A stretch of 64,000 nt of DNA from an uncultured Bacteroides sp. (GTDB taxonomy: Bacteria > Bacteroidota > Bacteroidia > Bacteroidales > Bacteroidaceae). Under the pieces are notes generated by a model. That model worked only from the letters and a program-made list of their open reading frames with translations. It ran no database searches and had not been told where the DNA came from. The DNA lies in contig CALUJC010000015.1 of the NCBI GenBank assembly GCA_944320865.1, forward strand, positions 1 to 64,000. The letters run 5' to 3'. The translations under genes were made by a program, and so were the position numbers. Positions 8,883-18,678 of the stretch are shown here, one piece after another. The first letter of the stretch is position 1. The number at the start of each line of letters is the position of its first letter.

Positions 8883-11800
8883 TTAGAGTTGAACTTTCAA
8901 TCCAAAGGTGAATGAACGCGTTGGAGGAGTAGCCAATTGATTACTTATGTATTCAGGATCTATGCCTGTCCAACTGGTCCACGTAGCTAAATTCTTAATG
9001 TTCATGTACACTTCGAGGCGATCTAGTGTCACTTTTTTCAGCCATCGTTGTGGGAAAGTGTATCGCAATGTGATGTCCTGGATTCGCAGAAAATCCGTCT
9101 TTTCATAGAAACCGGCATCCAAGGGATTAACGGATGTGTCAAGTGAGTTTTTGGGATATTTGTTCGTTGGATTTTCTGGTGTCCAAAAATCCACCATTAG
9201 TCTGTTTTGACGATAAGAACTTGTGCTGACGCTCAATAATTGATTGTTTGCTGTTTGCCCAAGCTGTGAAGTTAAGAAGATACTTAGCGAGAAATTCTTG
9301 TAACTGAAAGTATTCGTTAAGTTCATATTAACTTTGGGAATAGCAGAACCGATGATTTCTCGGTCGTCTGTAGTGATTCCATTTATTCCGTCTTTGTCGT
9401 GGTATTTTACATAACCGGGAATAGAATACTGATAGTTGGGGTCTTGTGGACTGTTAGGTTTCGATGGGTCGGTAAGCTGCCATACTCCAATGATTCGGTA
9501 GTCGTAGTTTACGCTGATAGGTTGGCCAATGAACCAGCGTGATGCCACGTCATCCATCGGCTTCCCATTTTCATCGTAAAGGCCTACGTTCACAATTTCA
9601 GATCGGTAATGGGAAAGATTGAAGGTCGTAGACCAATTGAAATCTTTAGTCGTGATGTTGTTAGAGGTGATTTGCAGTTCAACGCCTCGGTTTTTAGTCT
9701 CACCTATATTTTCGGTGATACTGCCTGTTCCGTTAATAGTCGGAATAGAGCGGCTGAGCAACAAGTCTGTGGTGCGTGACCAATACATATCAAACGAACC
9801 TTGCAGTCGTCCGTTCCATAACTGGAAATCAATGCCTGTATTGATGGAGCGTGTTGTCTCCCAACCTAAGCCCGGTGATGCTAGTTTGGAAGGATAGAAA
9901 CCTAAGGCGGGCGTGTGGTCATCGTTTAAATAGTTGAACGTAGAAAGTTCTGGCAAGGTAGTATAAGCACTTACTGCTTCGTTACCGTTCTTACCCCAAG
10001 ACAGTCTGTACTTTAAGTTTGTAAGAACTTTGGAAAGAGAGCTGCTGTTGAAAAAATCTTCATTGGAGACATTCCATCCTAAGGCCATAGAAGGGAATAT
10101 ACCGAATTTAGATTTGTCGCCGAAGGCTGAATATCCGTCCCGGCGTGCTGTAGCTGTAAACAGGTAGCGACTGTCGTAGGAATAGTTCACACGCAGCATC
10201 TGAGAAATGTGATTTTGCTTCACGTAGCTGGAGCTCCCCGATGCAGTACCGGCTTTATTCATTTGATAGTAGTACATCACGTCGTTTGGAAAGTTTTTCC
10301 CTTCCATTGTGTTGCCTTCTTTCATATAGCTTTGGGCGGAGTATAGGCCGGTGATGAAAAGGTGATGCTTTCCGAAGTCACGTACATAAGAAATGATGTT
10401 TTCAAGAATCCATTCCTCCGAGTGCCAGTCATCTGTGTTCAGAATGCCATTGGAACGTGCACCATAGTAGGTATCCATGCCTTGGTATTTTTTCCAACTG
10501 CTGTTCTCATAGGTATAACCTGTGTTCAGTTTGTAACTTAATCCTGGTACAAAAGGCAATTGCACTTCCAGTACATTGTTGGTGATGACTTTGGCACGAA
10601 TGTCATTGACCTTGTTGTTGAGATCGCTCAATGGATTGACTGCAAAGGCTTCACTGGAGTCTTCCCAGGCAGCAGGGCGTATGTTGCCTTCTTCGTCATA
10701 AGGTTCAGCAAGTGGATTCATTTTATAAGCACGATAGATATCCGCATTGCTTCCACTTCTGTCGTAGCGACCCAATTGTGTACTGGTGGAAAATTTTAAC
10801 CACGAGGTAATGTCTTGATCAAGGTTCAGGCGTATGTTGTAGCGTTTAAACTGGTTGCCTACTGCTACGCCCTTCACATTGGTGTAATTAAAAGAAGCAA
10901 AATAACGCGTTTTCTCCGAGCCGCCCCGCAGGGAGATGTTGTGTTGCTGCTTGACACCGTTTTGAGTCACCAAATCCAGCCAGTCAGTACTTCTACCACT
11001 TTCGTGCATGCGCAGTTCGGTGGGAGTAAGTGACCCGAGCCAAGGTTCAGGATTGTCTTCGGTAGGAGGGGTTGTATTGGCTGCTTCAAGGGCTTCGGTC
11101 TTGTACTTCCAAAACTCTTCACCATTCATCAGGTTTGGAAAGTTGATAGGGGTATCTATCGTGACGTACATGTCGTAGGCAATGCTCACTTTGCCTTTCT
11201 CTCCTCTTTTTGAAGTGATAAGAATGACGCCATTGGAGCCGCGTGCGCCATAAATTGCTGCAGAGGATGCGTCTTTCAACACTTCGATAGATGCTACGTC
11301 GTTGGGATTGATTTCAGACCATGGTCCATCGAAAGGAATGCCATCCAAAATGATGAGGGGCTTGTTGTTGGCGGTAATGGAGCGTTCGCCACGAATACGC
11401 GTGTTTGAAGAAGAGCCTTCGGCATCGGTGCCCGTTACTGAAATATTCAGACCGGGTACTGTGCCTTGCAGCGATTGGATAAGGTTGGTCTGTGGACGGC
11501 TATTCAGAGCTTCAGTATCAACTGAAGCCACAGCACCTGTCAGATCTGATTTGCGTTGTACGCCATACCCTACCACAACTACTTCGTCCAGCAGTTCAGT
11601 ATCTTCTTTCAATACAATGTTCAGGGTACTTCCCGTTACTTTTACCGTAGTGGTCACGTAACCGATGTAGCTGATTTCCAAGGAAGCATTGAATGGCACG
11701 TTGTTTAGGCCGAAATGCCCGTCGATGTCGGTGATAGTGCCGGTACCATTACTGCCCATGAGCTGAATGTTGGCACCGATTACTGGTAAGCCGGCTTCAT

Positions 11801-11906
11801 CTGTGACGGTTCCATTAACATTGATTGCCTCTTGAGCAAATAAGTTGCCGGAAATCAATAGTAAGAAAGCCAGACATACAAAGGTAAGTGTCTTACAACT
11901 TTTCAT
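8883..11906 (-). CDS. SusC/RagA-family TonB-dependent receptor
   Basis: A 1007-aa outer-membrane transporter. In order: signal peptide (1-24), a carboxypeptidase-regulatory-like domain (about 27-100), a TonB-box-like stretch (LLDEVVVVGYG, about 105-115), the plug (about 120-240, with RGERSITANNKPLIILDG) and a 22-strand barrel ending in an aromatic-rich C-terminus. It imports ligand captured by the SusD partner using TonB energy. It is the first gene of the operon that also encodes the carrier, isoaspartyl dipeptidase and M14 peptidase. The upstream region holds a candidate -7 element and repeated AGGTAAG motifs. Confidence 0.96.
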   Translation of the reverse strand: MKSCKTLTFVCLAFLLLISGNLFAQEAINVNGTVTDEAGLPVIGANIQLMGSNGTGTITDIDGHFGLNNVPFNASLEISYIGYVTTTVKVTGSTLNIVLKEDTELLDEVVVVGYGVQRKSDLTGAVASVDTEALNSRPQTNLIQSLQGTVPGLNISVTGTDAEGSSSNTRIRGERSITANNKPLIILDGIPFDGPWSEINPNDVASIEVLKDASSAAIYGARGSNGVILITSKRGEKGKVSIAYDMYVTIDTPINFPNLMNGEEFWKYKTEALEAANTTPPTEDNPEPWLGSLTPTELRMHESGRSTDWLDLVTQNGVKQQHNISLRGGSEKTRYFASFNYTNVKGVAVGNQFKRYNIRLNLDQDITSWLKFSTSTQLGRYDRSGSNADIYRAYKMNPLAEPYDEEGNIRPAAWEDSSEAFAVNPLSDLNNKVNDIRAKVITNNVLEVQLPFVPGLSYKLNTGYTYENSSWKKYQGMDTYYGARSNGILNTDDWHSEEWILENIISYVRDFGKHHLFITGLYSAQSYMKEGNTMEGKNFPNDVMYYYQMNKAGTASGSSSYVKQNHISQMLRVNYSYDSRYLFTATARRDGYSAFGDKSKFGIFPSMALGWNVSNEDFFNSSSLSKVLTNLKYRLSWGKNGNEAVSAYTTLPELSTFNYLNDDHTPALGFYPSKLASPGLGWETTRSINTGIDFQLWNGRLQGSFDMYWSRTTDLLLSRSIPTINGTGSITENIGETKNRGVELQITSNNITTKDFNWSTTFNLSHYRSEIVNVGLYDENGKPMDDVASRWFIGQPISVNYDYRIIGVWQLTDPSKPNSPQDPNYQYSIPGYVKYHDKDGINGITTDDREIIGSAIPKVNMNLTNTFSYKNFSLSIFLTSQLGQTANNQLLSVSTSSYRQNRLMVDFWTPENPTNKYPKNSLDTSVNPLDAGFYEKTDFLRIQDITLRYTFPQRWLKKVTLDRLEVYMNIKNLATWTSWTGIDPEYISNQLATPPTRSFTFGLKVQL

Positions 11907-11953
11907 GATGATTGTTTTTTGAGGTTGATTTATTAGGTTAATTATTTCGTCAG

Positions 11954-11961
11954 CAAAATTA
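11954..11961 (-). promoter_or_regulatory. Candidate -7 element for the susC operon
   Basis: On the minus strand the sequence reads TAATTTTG, matching the Bacteroides -7 consensus TAnnTTTG. It would start transcription about 40 nt upstream of the susC ATG. No clear TTTG -33 box lies 19 bp further upstream, as expected for a promoter that needs an activator. Confidence 0.5.
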
Positions 11962-11964
11962 TTG

Positions 11965-12096
11965 CTTACCTTTAGTTCTTGTTTGCATAGGTAAGTAGAT
12001 AGGTAAGTGCAAGTAGAATTAAATATGCTGATAATAACTGAATTATATATCTATTAATTCCCGTGTCGGTAAATGGGATGCTAAGTAAAGGTAAGT
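11965..12096. promoter_or_regulatory. Four AGGTAAG motifs upstream of susC (candidate operator)
   Basis: AGGTAAG occurs inverted at 11965-11971 and direct at 11989, 12001 and 12089, the last three continuing as AGGTAAGT. The 11989 and 12001 copies are 12 bp apart. The inverted copy and the 12089 copy share extended flanks: CTAAAGGTAAGCAATAATTT on the minus strand against GTAAAGGTAAGTGAATTATT on the plus strand. They lie just upstream of the candidate susC promoter and could bind the adjacent DUF6377 regulator. The rest of the gap to 12316 shows nothing recognisable. Confidence 0.5.
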
Positions 12097-12316
12097 GAAT
12101 TATTGCTTTAAGGGAAGGAAATAGAAAGAAATTAGCCCATGGATAGAAAGGTATATTCGAGGATATATAAAAGAAATAAAATACTTGAGTCCTTTTATAG
12201 AGGAAAGCAAAATTTACATGATAGCATCATTACGTATTCCTTTGGTAGTAACCTTGTAATGATTGTTGTAGTACGGAAATTGCGATATTGGTGTTATTAT
12301 AGAAGAAGGACTTTCT

Positions 12317-14035
12317 TTAATCCTTTTGTCCTAACGTTCTGACAGCTTGCAGAAATTCGTCTTTAGTCATTTTCGTTTTGTTGCAAGTGCGCGAACGGTT
12401 GTTGTAAATGGTCTGCAAAGAGCACTGTAGAAGTTGGGCTATTTTATTACTGTCGGTAATGCCTAAACGTATGAGAGCTTGTATACGTAGTTCCGTGTTA
12501 AGTTCACCAGGTTTGACAATTATTTGTTCTTCTGGGCGTAACAGGGCGTTGAAGTCAGTTACAAAAGTGGGAAAAAGGTTTAAGAATACGGCATCGAAGC
12601 TGGCATAGAAAGCTTTTTGGGCATTATTGGTCATTGCATTTGAATTGACTAACTTGTTCACGTCTTCTATCTGCCCGACCTTTAATTTACGGCTCATATT
12701 CTTACGAAATTCTTCTATTTTATTGATGTAGAGAGAACATAGTGTAAACACATATCCTATATAGTCCTCCTTGATGCGATTAGCTTCTTTTAGTTGGGCG
12801 TTGACTTTCGCTAATTCGGTATTTAGCATCATAAGTTGCGAGTTGGTCAGTTCTACCTCTTGGTAAGCCTGTTTAAGTGCTCGCATACTGGATTGCTGGG
12901 TCTGGTTCGCTTCATCCAATTGGGAATTAACTCGTTTTAATTTATTGTTTTGGTTTCGGTTAATGAATAACAGGTAGCATAGAATGAGTAAAAGAATGGT
13001 TACTGCTATCAACATATAACGCAATTGTCGTTGTAGAACTCTTTCTTGTTCTACGTAGGCGCTATGAATGTGGCTTTGTAGTTCAGATAGTTTGATGACT
13101 CTCACTCGGTTGTGAAATGCCATAGCCTTCTGCGAACAGTAGGTGATGTAGGTATAGGCACGGTCAATATCCCCGTATTGGAATAAGTATTCTGCTACTG
13201 ATTGCAGGGAACCGGCATCTCCGTTGACGCTGCGGATATCAGCCATGGCCGATAAAATAAGATTTTCCAAATATTTCATCTCGTTACCTTCCTCTCGATA
13301 GATAGCTGCCAGATTGAAGGTCGTGATAGCATACTTGCGGCTATTGGGGGTGTACAGTTTTTTGTGACTTTCCAGCACTTGCTTCACTTGTTCAATTTGG
13401 GGTGTGCCAAGAAAACGCCACACTCTGCAATTCCAGTATCGGGTTTCATCGGGAGTGGCTGTGTGGAAGATAGAGTCTTGATAGTTTTTCTGTAAGGTAT
13501 TATAGTGGTTGAATAATTGGGGGTTGTCACTCGAATAGTCTCTTAAGCGAGAGTAGAGTGTACTCATCTGCCCGAAGTATTTGGAACGCAATCGGCGTGT
13601 TAGTTTTTCCGGACAGATATTACTGATTGCTTTTAGTGCTTCAGCCAGTAGTCCGTTAGCGGTATAGGCAAAAGATAGTTCAATTTGGGCTTCGGCCAGT
13701 TTGTCTGCATCGCGCAACTGAAGGGCAATGGCTTGATTGAGACTGGCAAAAACGATGGCGGAGTCAGCGTTGTATGTGCGGTATTCTTGATAGAGCTGTT
13801 GGTTAATGGAATACAGTTCCTTCCAGTCTGATGTGGAGACACGTTGTTTTTTAAATTGTTCTATGCGTTTCTCCTTAATGCTGACGAAATAGTCATCAAG
13901 CATTATCAAACTGTCCAATGCATTTAACAGACTGTCATTTGCTTTAATGCAGAATTTGCCGTCTGCCGGTTGGATGCCGACAAACGGACAAACCACCAAG
14001 GTGAACCATAGAAGAATGCCTTTCAGTACAGTCAT
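12317..14035 (-). CDS. SusR-like DUF6377 membrane regulator
   Basis: A 572-aa protein with a hydrophobic N-terminus (1-25), a helical TPR-like sensor region (about 35-330), one strong transmembrane helix (about 341-358), a coiled coil (about 360-425) and a C-terminal region with a LuxR-like helix-turn-helix around 515-548 (LGITDSNKIAQLLQCSLQTIYNNRS). This layout is that of the DUF6377 family, which I recall includes the starch regulator SusR: the sensor is periplasmic, the DNA-binding part cytoplasmic. The gene lies directly upstream of susC on the same strand and is probably its activator. It begins 14 bp after the TPR gene at 14050, so it may also be read from the recJ operon. Confidence 0.85.
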   Translation of the reverse strand: MTVLKGILLWFTLVVCPFVGIQPADGKFCIKANDSLLNALDSLIMLDDYFVSIKEKRIEQFKKQRVSTSDWKELYSINQQLYQEYRTYNADSAIVFASLNQAIALQLRDADKLAEAQIELSFAYTANGLLAEALKAISNICPEKLTRRLRSKYFGQMSTLYSRLRDYSSDNPQLFNHYNTLQKNYQDSIFHTATPDETRYWNCRVWRFLGTPQIEQVKQVLESHKKLYTPNSRKYAITTFNLAAIYREEGNEMKYLENLILSAMADIRSVNGDAGSLQSVAEYLFQYGDIDRAYTYITYCSQKAMAFHNRVRVIKLSELQSHIHSAYVEQERVLQRQLRYMLIAVTILLLILCYLLFINRNQNNKLKRVNSQLDEANQTQQSSMRALKQAYQEVELTNSQLMMLNTELAKVNAQLKEANRIKEDYIGYVFTLCSLYINKIEEFRKNMSRKLKVGQIEDVNKLVNSNAMTNNAQKAFYASFDAVFLNLFPTFVTDFNALLRPEEQIIVKPGELNTELRIQALIRLGITDSNKIAQLLQCSLQTIYNNRSRTCNKTKMTKDEFLQAVRTLGQKD

Positions 14036-14049
14036 ACTTTTATCGAGGT

Positions 14050-15009
14050 TTACAGCCCCAGCACGTCCGTCTGCCGGGTCAGCGGCTGGTTGCCGTATTG
14101 CCCGTTCAGGTTCTTCAGTTCTTGGGGGGCGAGCTCCATGCTTTTCTTCACGTCTTCCACCGAGCCGTCCTTGTCGCCTGCCATCAGTTTGGCGCGTCCG
14201 CGTTCCTGGTAAGCTTCGGCGAAGTTGGGGTTCAGCTCAATGGCTTCGTCAAACAGGCTGATGGCTTCCGTCGGCTTGTCTTGGGCAATGTACAGGCGGC
14301 CCAGGCACAGGAAGGCCTGCTCGTTGAAGGGGTTCAGGTCGGTGACCAGGCGATAGTCGGCTTCGGCTTCCTCTGCCTTGCCGGTGGCTTCTTTCAGCTT
14401 GCCGCGCAGCAGCAGGGCGCTCTCGTCTTCGGGGTTGGAGGCCAGTATGGCGTCAATGTCTTCTGCCGCCTCCTTATATTGTGCCATTTTGACCAATGCC
14501 TCGGCGCGCAGCAGACGGGCTTCGGTGAAGTCGTCTTTCAGGGCGATGGCTTTGGTGAGGTGGGCAATACACATCAGGTCGTCGTGCTGTCCGCCTTCCG
14601 CCTTGCCCAGCAGGTAGTGGGCCATGGCGTTGCCTTCTTCAATGGCGATGGCCTTTTGGGCTGCTTCGGCCATGGCGGGATAGTCTTCCTGCATGTAGCA
14701 CACGTTGGCCAGGGCCAGGTAGGTCGCCACGTGGGTAGGCTCGAGCTTGGTCATGCGTTCCAGCAGCGGGCGGGCTTCTTCGGTCTGACCGGCCTGCATG
14801 TACACCTGTGCCAGGTATCCCATGGTCTCGAAGTCCTCCTCAATGGCCAGTGCCTCGGTGAAGCACTTGATGGCGTAGTCGGCACGCCCCATGCGTTGGG
14901 CGCGCATGCCGTCGTATTTGAATATCTCAAAGTTCTTTTTCGCGGTTTTCTGCTTTTCGGCTTCGGGGTTTTCCGGCTTGCCTGAGAAGAATGATTTAAA
15001 GAATCCCAT
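14050..15009 (-). CDS. Cytoplasmic TPR-repeat protein
   Basis: A 319-aa soluble protein made almost wholly of tetratricopeptide repeats from about residue 38 to 295 (for example AIKCFTEALAIEEDF and AISLFDEAIELNPNFAEAY), with a short basic N-terminus MGFFKSFFSGK. No signal peptide or membrane segment is seen. TPRs mediate protein-protein contacts, and no enzymatic role can be assigned. It follows recQ by 39 bp and precedes the DUF6377 gene by 14 bp, so it lies in one transcriptional direction with both. Confidence 0.85.
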   Translation of the reverse strand: MGFFKSFFSGKPENPEAEKQKTAKKNFEIFKYDGMRAQRMGRADYAIKCFTEALAIEEDFETMGYLAQVYMQAGQTEEARPLLERMTKLEPTHVATYLALANVCYMQEDYPAMAEAAQKAIAIEEGNAMAHYLLGKAEGGQHDDLMCIAHLTKAIALKDDFTEARLLRAEALVKMAQYKEAAEDIDAILASNPEDESALLLRGKLKEATGKAEEAEADYRLVTDLNPFNEQAFLCLGRLYIAQDKPTEAISLFDEAIELNPNFAEAYQERGRAKLMAGDKDGSVEDVKKSMELAPQELKNLNGQYGNQPLTRQTDVLGL

Positions 15010-15048
15010 ATCTGTATTGCATTACTGTTATGGGGGCAAAAGTAGTGA

Positions 15049-16959
15049 TTATTTTTTGAGTAGCAACATCCCGTTCTCTGTAAAGATGCGTTCTTTCTCT
15101 AAAAGTTGGCGCAGGGCCTTTGCTACGCGGTCTTTATCCTCTGCCAGCCGTCCGGCCACCATGGCCGGGGTCATGGCCTGCTCTTGCAGCAGCCGGATGA
15201 TGCCGGTTTCCAGTTCCCGGTCTGTAGGCCCTTCTTTGGCGTGCCGGGTGCGGTGCCGCAGGCAGGTGTCGCACACCCCGCAGTTGTGCTCGTTCTTCTC
15301 GCCGAAGTAGTGCAGCAGCAGGCGGCTGCGGCAAATGGTGTCGTTGTCCGCATAGTCCAGCATGGCGTTGATGCGCTTCTCGTAGCGTGTCTTGCGCTCT
15401 TCATAGGCTTGCGGGGAGATGTGCAGTTGCTTGGTGTCTACCCGTCCGCGGGTGTAGATGATGTAAGGCGTCTTCTTGCGCGGAATGTAGCTGGCAATGT
15501 GCAGGCGCGATAAGTGCAGGAGCAGCTCGTATACCCTGTTCCGCGTCAGCCCCGTGCGTGTAGCCAGCGACTCTTCGTCGATAAACGTGTAGTCGGTAAA
15601 CAGCCCTGTGTACGAGCGGAGCACGGTCTGTATCAGCAGGTCCATTTCATCTCCCATCTCCTTGAGCTTGTATAGCTCATCGCGCCGCAGGGTGAACAGC
15701 AGGCGCGAGGCATTGTCTTGCTCGTCGGTGTACTCCAGGTAGCCTGCCCGGGTCAATATCCGCAGTGCGCTGTCCACGGGCACGGGGAAGTACTTGAACT
15801 TGCGGCAGAAATCTTCTATGTCGAACTCCTTCACGCAGCCCTGCCCGTCGCCCATGGCCATCTGGTAGTAGTATTGCAGATGCTCATATACATCTTTTAT
15901 ATAGTCTTTTTGCGGAAAATTGTCGGGGATGCGCTTCAGCAGGGTAGTGCGGTCCGACTTGGCGTAGAGGATGACGGCATACGCTTTCTCGCCGTCGCGC
16001 CCGGCCCGTCCGGCCTCCTGGAAATAGGCTTCGATGGAGTCCGGCAGGTCCATGTGGATGACAAGGCGCACATCGGGCTTGTCGATGCCCATGCCGAAAG
16101 CATTTGTGGCCACGATGACGCGGCTTTCGCCCCGCTGCCAGCGCTGCTGGCGGATGTCGCGCGTGGCGTCGTCCAGCCCGGCATGGTAGAAGTCTGCCTG
16201 AATGCCTGCCTCCTGCAGCAGGGAGGCAATCTCCTTGGTGCGCCGGCGGTTGCGCACATACACAATGGCGCTGCCCGGCTGACGGTTCAGAATGTGCAGC
16301 AGTTCGTCGGCCTTGTTCTCGGTGCGCCGCACCACGTAGGCCAGGTTCTGTCGCTCAAAGCTCATGCGGAACACATTCCCCTTGCTGAAGTGCAGCTGCG
16401 TCTGGATGTCCTTCACCACCTCGGGCGTAGCGGTGGCGGTCAGCGCCAGCACGGGCACGCCCGGCAAGAGGTCTCGTATCTCGGCTATCTTCAGGTAGGC
16501 CGGGCGGAAGTCGTAGCCCCATTGCGAGATGCAGTGGCTTTCGTCCACCGTAATCATGCTTACCTTCATGCGGCGCAGCTTGGTGCGGAACAGTTCGGTG
16601 TCCAGCCGCTCGGGCGAGATGTAGAGGAACTTGTAGTTGCCGAATATGCAGTTTTCCAGCGTGGTCACTATCTCCTCGCGGTTCATGCCGGCATAGATGG
16701 CCAGTGCCTTGATGCCCCGTTGCCGCAGGTGTTGCACCTGGTCTTTCATCAGCGCTATCAGGGGGGTGACCACCAGGCACAAGCCATCCATTGCCAAGGC
16801 GGGCACTTGGAAGGTGATGGACTTTCCGCCGCCCGTGGGCATCAGCCCCAGTGTGTCGTGCCCTTCACCAATGCTGCGGATGATGTCTTCCTGTATGCCC
16901 CGGAAGCTGTCGTATCCCCAATACTGCTTCAGTATGGCTAAGTAATCGGCTTCCTGCAT
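15049..16959 (-). CDS. recQ: RecQ-family ATP-dependent DNA helicase
   Basis: A 636-aa superfamily-2 helicase that unwinds DNA 3'-5' in recombination and replication-fork repair. The Walker A motif GLMPTGGGKS is near residue 38, the DEAH-type box reads DESHCISQWGYDFRP near 140, and the family's conserved GRAGRDG is near 305. A RecQ zinc-binding/winged-helix region follows, with Cys residues at CRSRLLLHYFGEKNEHNCGVC. An HRDC domain is not obvious, so this is the shorter Bacteroidetes form. The ATG lies 3 bp after the recJ stop, which points to coupled translation and a joint role with RecJ. Confidence 0.95.
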   Translation of the reverse strand: MQEADYLAILKQYWGYDSFRGIQEDIIRSIGEGHDTLGLMPTGGGKSITFQVPALAMDGLCLVVTPLIALMKDQVQHLRQRGIKALAIYAGMNREEIVTTLENCIFGNYKFLYISPERLDTELFRTKLRRMKVSMITVDESHCISQWGYDFRPAYLKIAEIRDLLPGVPVLALTATATPEVVKDIQTQLHFSKGNVFRMSFERQNLAYVVRRTENKADELLHILNRQPGSAIVYVRNRRRTKEIASLLQEAGIQADFYHAGLDDATRDIRQQRWQRGESRVIVATNAFGMGIDKPDVRLVIHMDLPDSIEAYFQEAGRAGRDGEKAYAVILYAKSDRTTLLKRIPDNFPQKDYIKDVYEHLQYYYQMAMGDGQGCVKEFDIEDFCRKFKYFPVPVDSALRILTRAGYLEYTDEQDNASRLLFTLRRDELYKLKEMGDEMDLLIQTVLRSYTGLFTDYTFIDEESLATRTGLTRNRVYELLLHLSRLHIASYIPRKKTPYIIYTRGRVDTKQLHISPQAYEERKTRYEKRINAMLDYADNDTICRSRLLLHYFGEKNEHNCGVCDTCLRHRTRHAKEGPTDRELETGIIRLLQEQAMTPAMVAGRLAEDKDRVAKALRQLLEKERIFTENGMLLLKK

Positions 16960-16962
16960 CCA

Positions 16963-18678
16963 TCAGTTGGGTTTGATGTCCTCAATCTGCAGTTGCACTT
17001 CTCCGTGCTTGTGGGTATTCTCCTCGATGGTGTAGCAGATGTCGAACGACCGCTTGGTCTTGATGTAGCGCACGTGCGAGCTTTGCCCGAAGGCTATGCC
17101 GTTCATCACATTGTTCGACTTGTTGTCCACCAGCTCCAGCTTGATGTGTTCCTGGTCGCGCCCCACTACCTTGCTGGTGCCGTAGTCGTACACCCGGTGC
17201 GTGCAAAACACCGGTTTGGCATTCTCCGGCCCAAAGGGATTGAACTTCTTCAGGTCGGTGAAGAACTTATGTGTGATGTCCTTGAAGTCTATCTCCGCGT
17301 CGATGTCGATCACGGCGCTGGTCTGCTCGGGCAAGATGTGCTGCGACACAAACTCCTCGAAGCGGCGGGTAAAGGCAGGCACGTTCTCCACCTTCATCGA
17401 GAGGCCGGCGGCATAGGTGTGTCCTCCGAAATTCTCCAGCAAGTCGCGGCAATACTCTATGGCCTTGTACACGTCGAAGCCCGACACCGAGCGCGCCGAG
17501 CCCGTGGCCAGGTCGTTGGTGCGCGTCAGCACTACGGCGGGGCGGTAGTATATTTCCGTCAGCCGGGAGGCCACGATGCCTATCACCCCCTTGTGCCAAG
17601 CCTCGTTGTAGATGACGATGGAGCGGCGGTCGTCAAAGTTATCCAATGCCGAGACAATGCGGTTGGCCTCCTCCGTCATGGTTTTGTCCAGGTCTTTGCG
17701 CGTCTCGTTATACTGGTTTATTTGTCCGGCTTTTTCTATGGCTGCGGGAAACTCCTTTTCTGTCAGCAAGTCCACGGCCTCCTTGCCGTTCTGTATGCGC
17801 CCCGAGGCATTGATGCGCGGGCCAATTTTGAACACGATGTCGCCCACAGTGATTTCCTTGTCCGCCAGACCGCACACGTCGATTATGGCTTTCAGCCCCA
17901 CGCTGGGGTTGCTGTTCAATTGTTTCAACCCATGGTAGGCCAGGATACGGTTTTCGCCCATGATGGGCACAATGTCCGAGGCGATGCTCACGGCCACCAG
18001 GTCGAGCAGGGGGATGAGGTGGTGAAACTCTATGCCGTTGCTCATGGCAAACGCCTGCATGAACTTGAACCCCACGCCACACCCCGACAGGTGTTCGTAG
18101 GGATAAGTATTGTCTGCCCGCTTGGCATTCAATATGGCCACGGCCGGCGGCAGCACCTCGTCGGGCACATGGTGGTCGCAGATAATGAAGTCGATGCCTT
18201 TCTCTTGCGCATAGGCTATCTCCTCCACGGCTTTGATGCCGCAATCCAATACAATGACCAGCTTGACATCCGTCTGGGCTGCATAATCCACTCCTTTCAT
18301 CGACACTCCGTATCCCTCGTTATAGCGGTCGGGAATGTAATAGTCGATGTTGGAGTAAAACTGTTGGATAAACTTGTAGACCAGCGCCACTGCCGTGGTG
18401 CCGTCTACGTCATAATCTCCATAAACTAAAATTCTTTCCTTCCTTCCCATCGCCTTGTTCAAGCGCTCCACGGCCTTGTCCATGTCCTTCATGAGGAAGG
18501 GATTGTGCAAGTCGGGCAATTGCGGACGGAAAAACTTCCGGGCGGCAGCCGTGTCCGTAATGCCCCGTTGTACCAGCAACCTGCCCAGGATAGGACTGAT
18601 GCCCAATTCCTTTGCCAGTTGTCGGCTCGCCTCGGCTTGTTCGGGTGTAATGGGACGATAATTCCATTTGTGCGTCAT
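16963..18678 (-). CDS. recJ: Single-stranded-DNA exonuclease RecJ
   Basis: A 571-aa DHH-family 5'-3' single-strand exonuclease. The motifs VYGDYDVDGTTA (motif I, near residue 80), DCGIKA and CDHHVPDE (motif III, DHH), then SGCGVGFKF and GPRINASGR are all present, followed by a DHHA1 domain and an OB-like C-terminus. The open frame extends 61 codons upstream, but the start chosen is MTHKWNYRP at 18678, where family similarity begins; the upstream part is low-complexity. RecJ and RecQ act together in the RecF recombination pathway, and their genes are 3 bp apart here. Confidence 0.95.
   Translation of the reverse strand: MTHKWNYRPITPEQAEASRQLAKELGISPILGRLLVQRGITDTAAARKFFRPQLPDLHNPFLMKDMDKAVERLNKAMGRKERILVYGDYDVDGTTAVALVYKFIQQFYSNIDYYIPDRYNEGYGVSMKGVDYAAQTDVKLVIVLDCGIKAVEEIAYAQEKGIDFIICDHHVPDEVLPPAVAILNAKRADNTYPYEHLSGCGVGFKFMQAFAMSNGIEFHHLIPLLDLVAVSIASDIVPIMGENRILAYHGLKQLNSNPSVGLKAIIDVCGLADKEITVGDIVFKIGPRINASGRIQNGKEAVDLLTEKEFPAAIEKAGQINQYNETRKDLDKTMTEEANRIVSALDNFDDRRSIVIYNEAWHKGVIGIVASRLTEIYYRPAVVLTRTNDLATGSARSVSGFDVYKAIEYCRDLLENFGGHTYAAGLSMKVENVPAFTRRFEEFVSQHILPEQTSAVIDIDAEIDFKDITHKFFTDLKKFNPFGPENAKPVFCTHRVYDYGTSKVVGRDQEHIKLELVDNKSNNVMNGIAFGQSSHVRYIKTKRSFDICYTIEENTHKHGEVQLQIEDIKPN

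Noticed and set aside
2165-11906. Polysaccharide utilisation locus
   Set aside because: No glycoside hydrolase, lyase, sulfatase or other carbohydrate enzyme accompanies the SusCD pair; the enzymes are peptidases.
14098-18429. Long plus-strand open frames opposite the TPR, recQ and recJ genes
   Set aside because: They mirror the codon bias of the GC-rich minus-strand genes, have no family features and no ribosome-binding sites; the minus-strand proteins are unmistakable.
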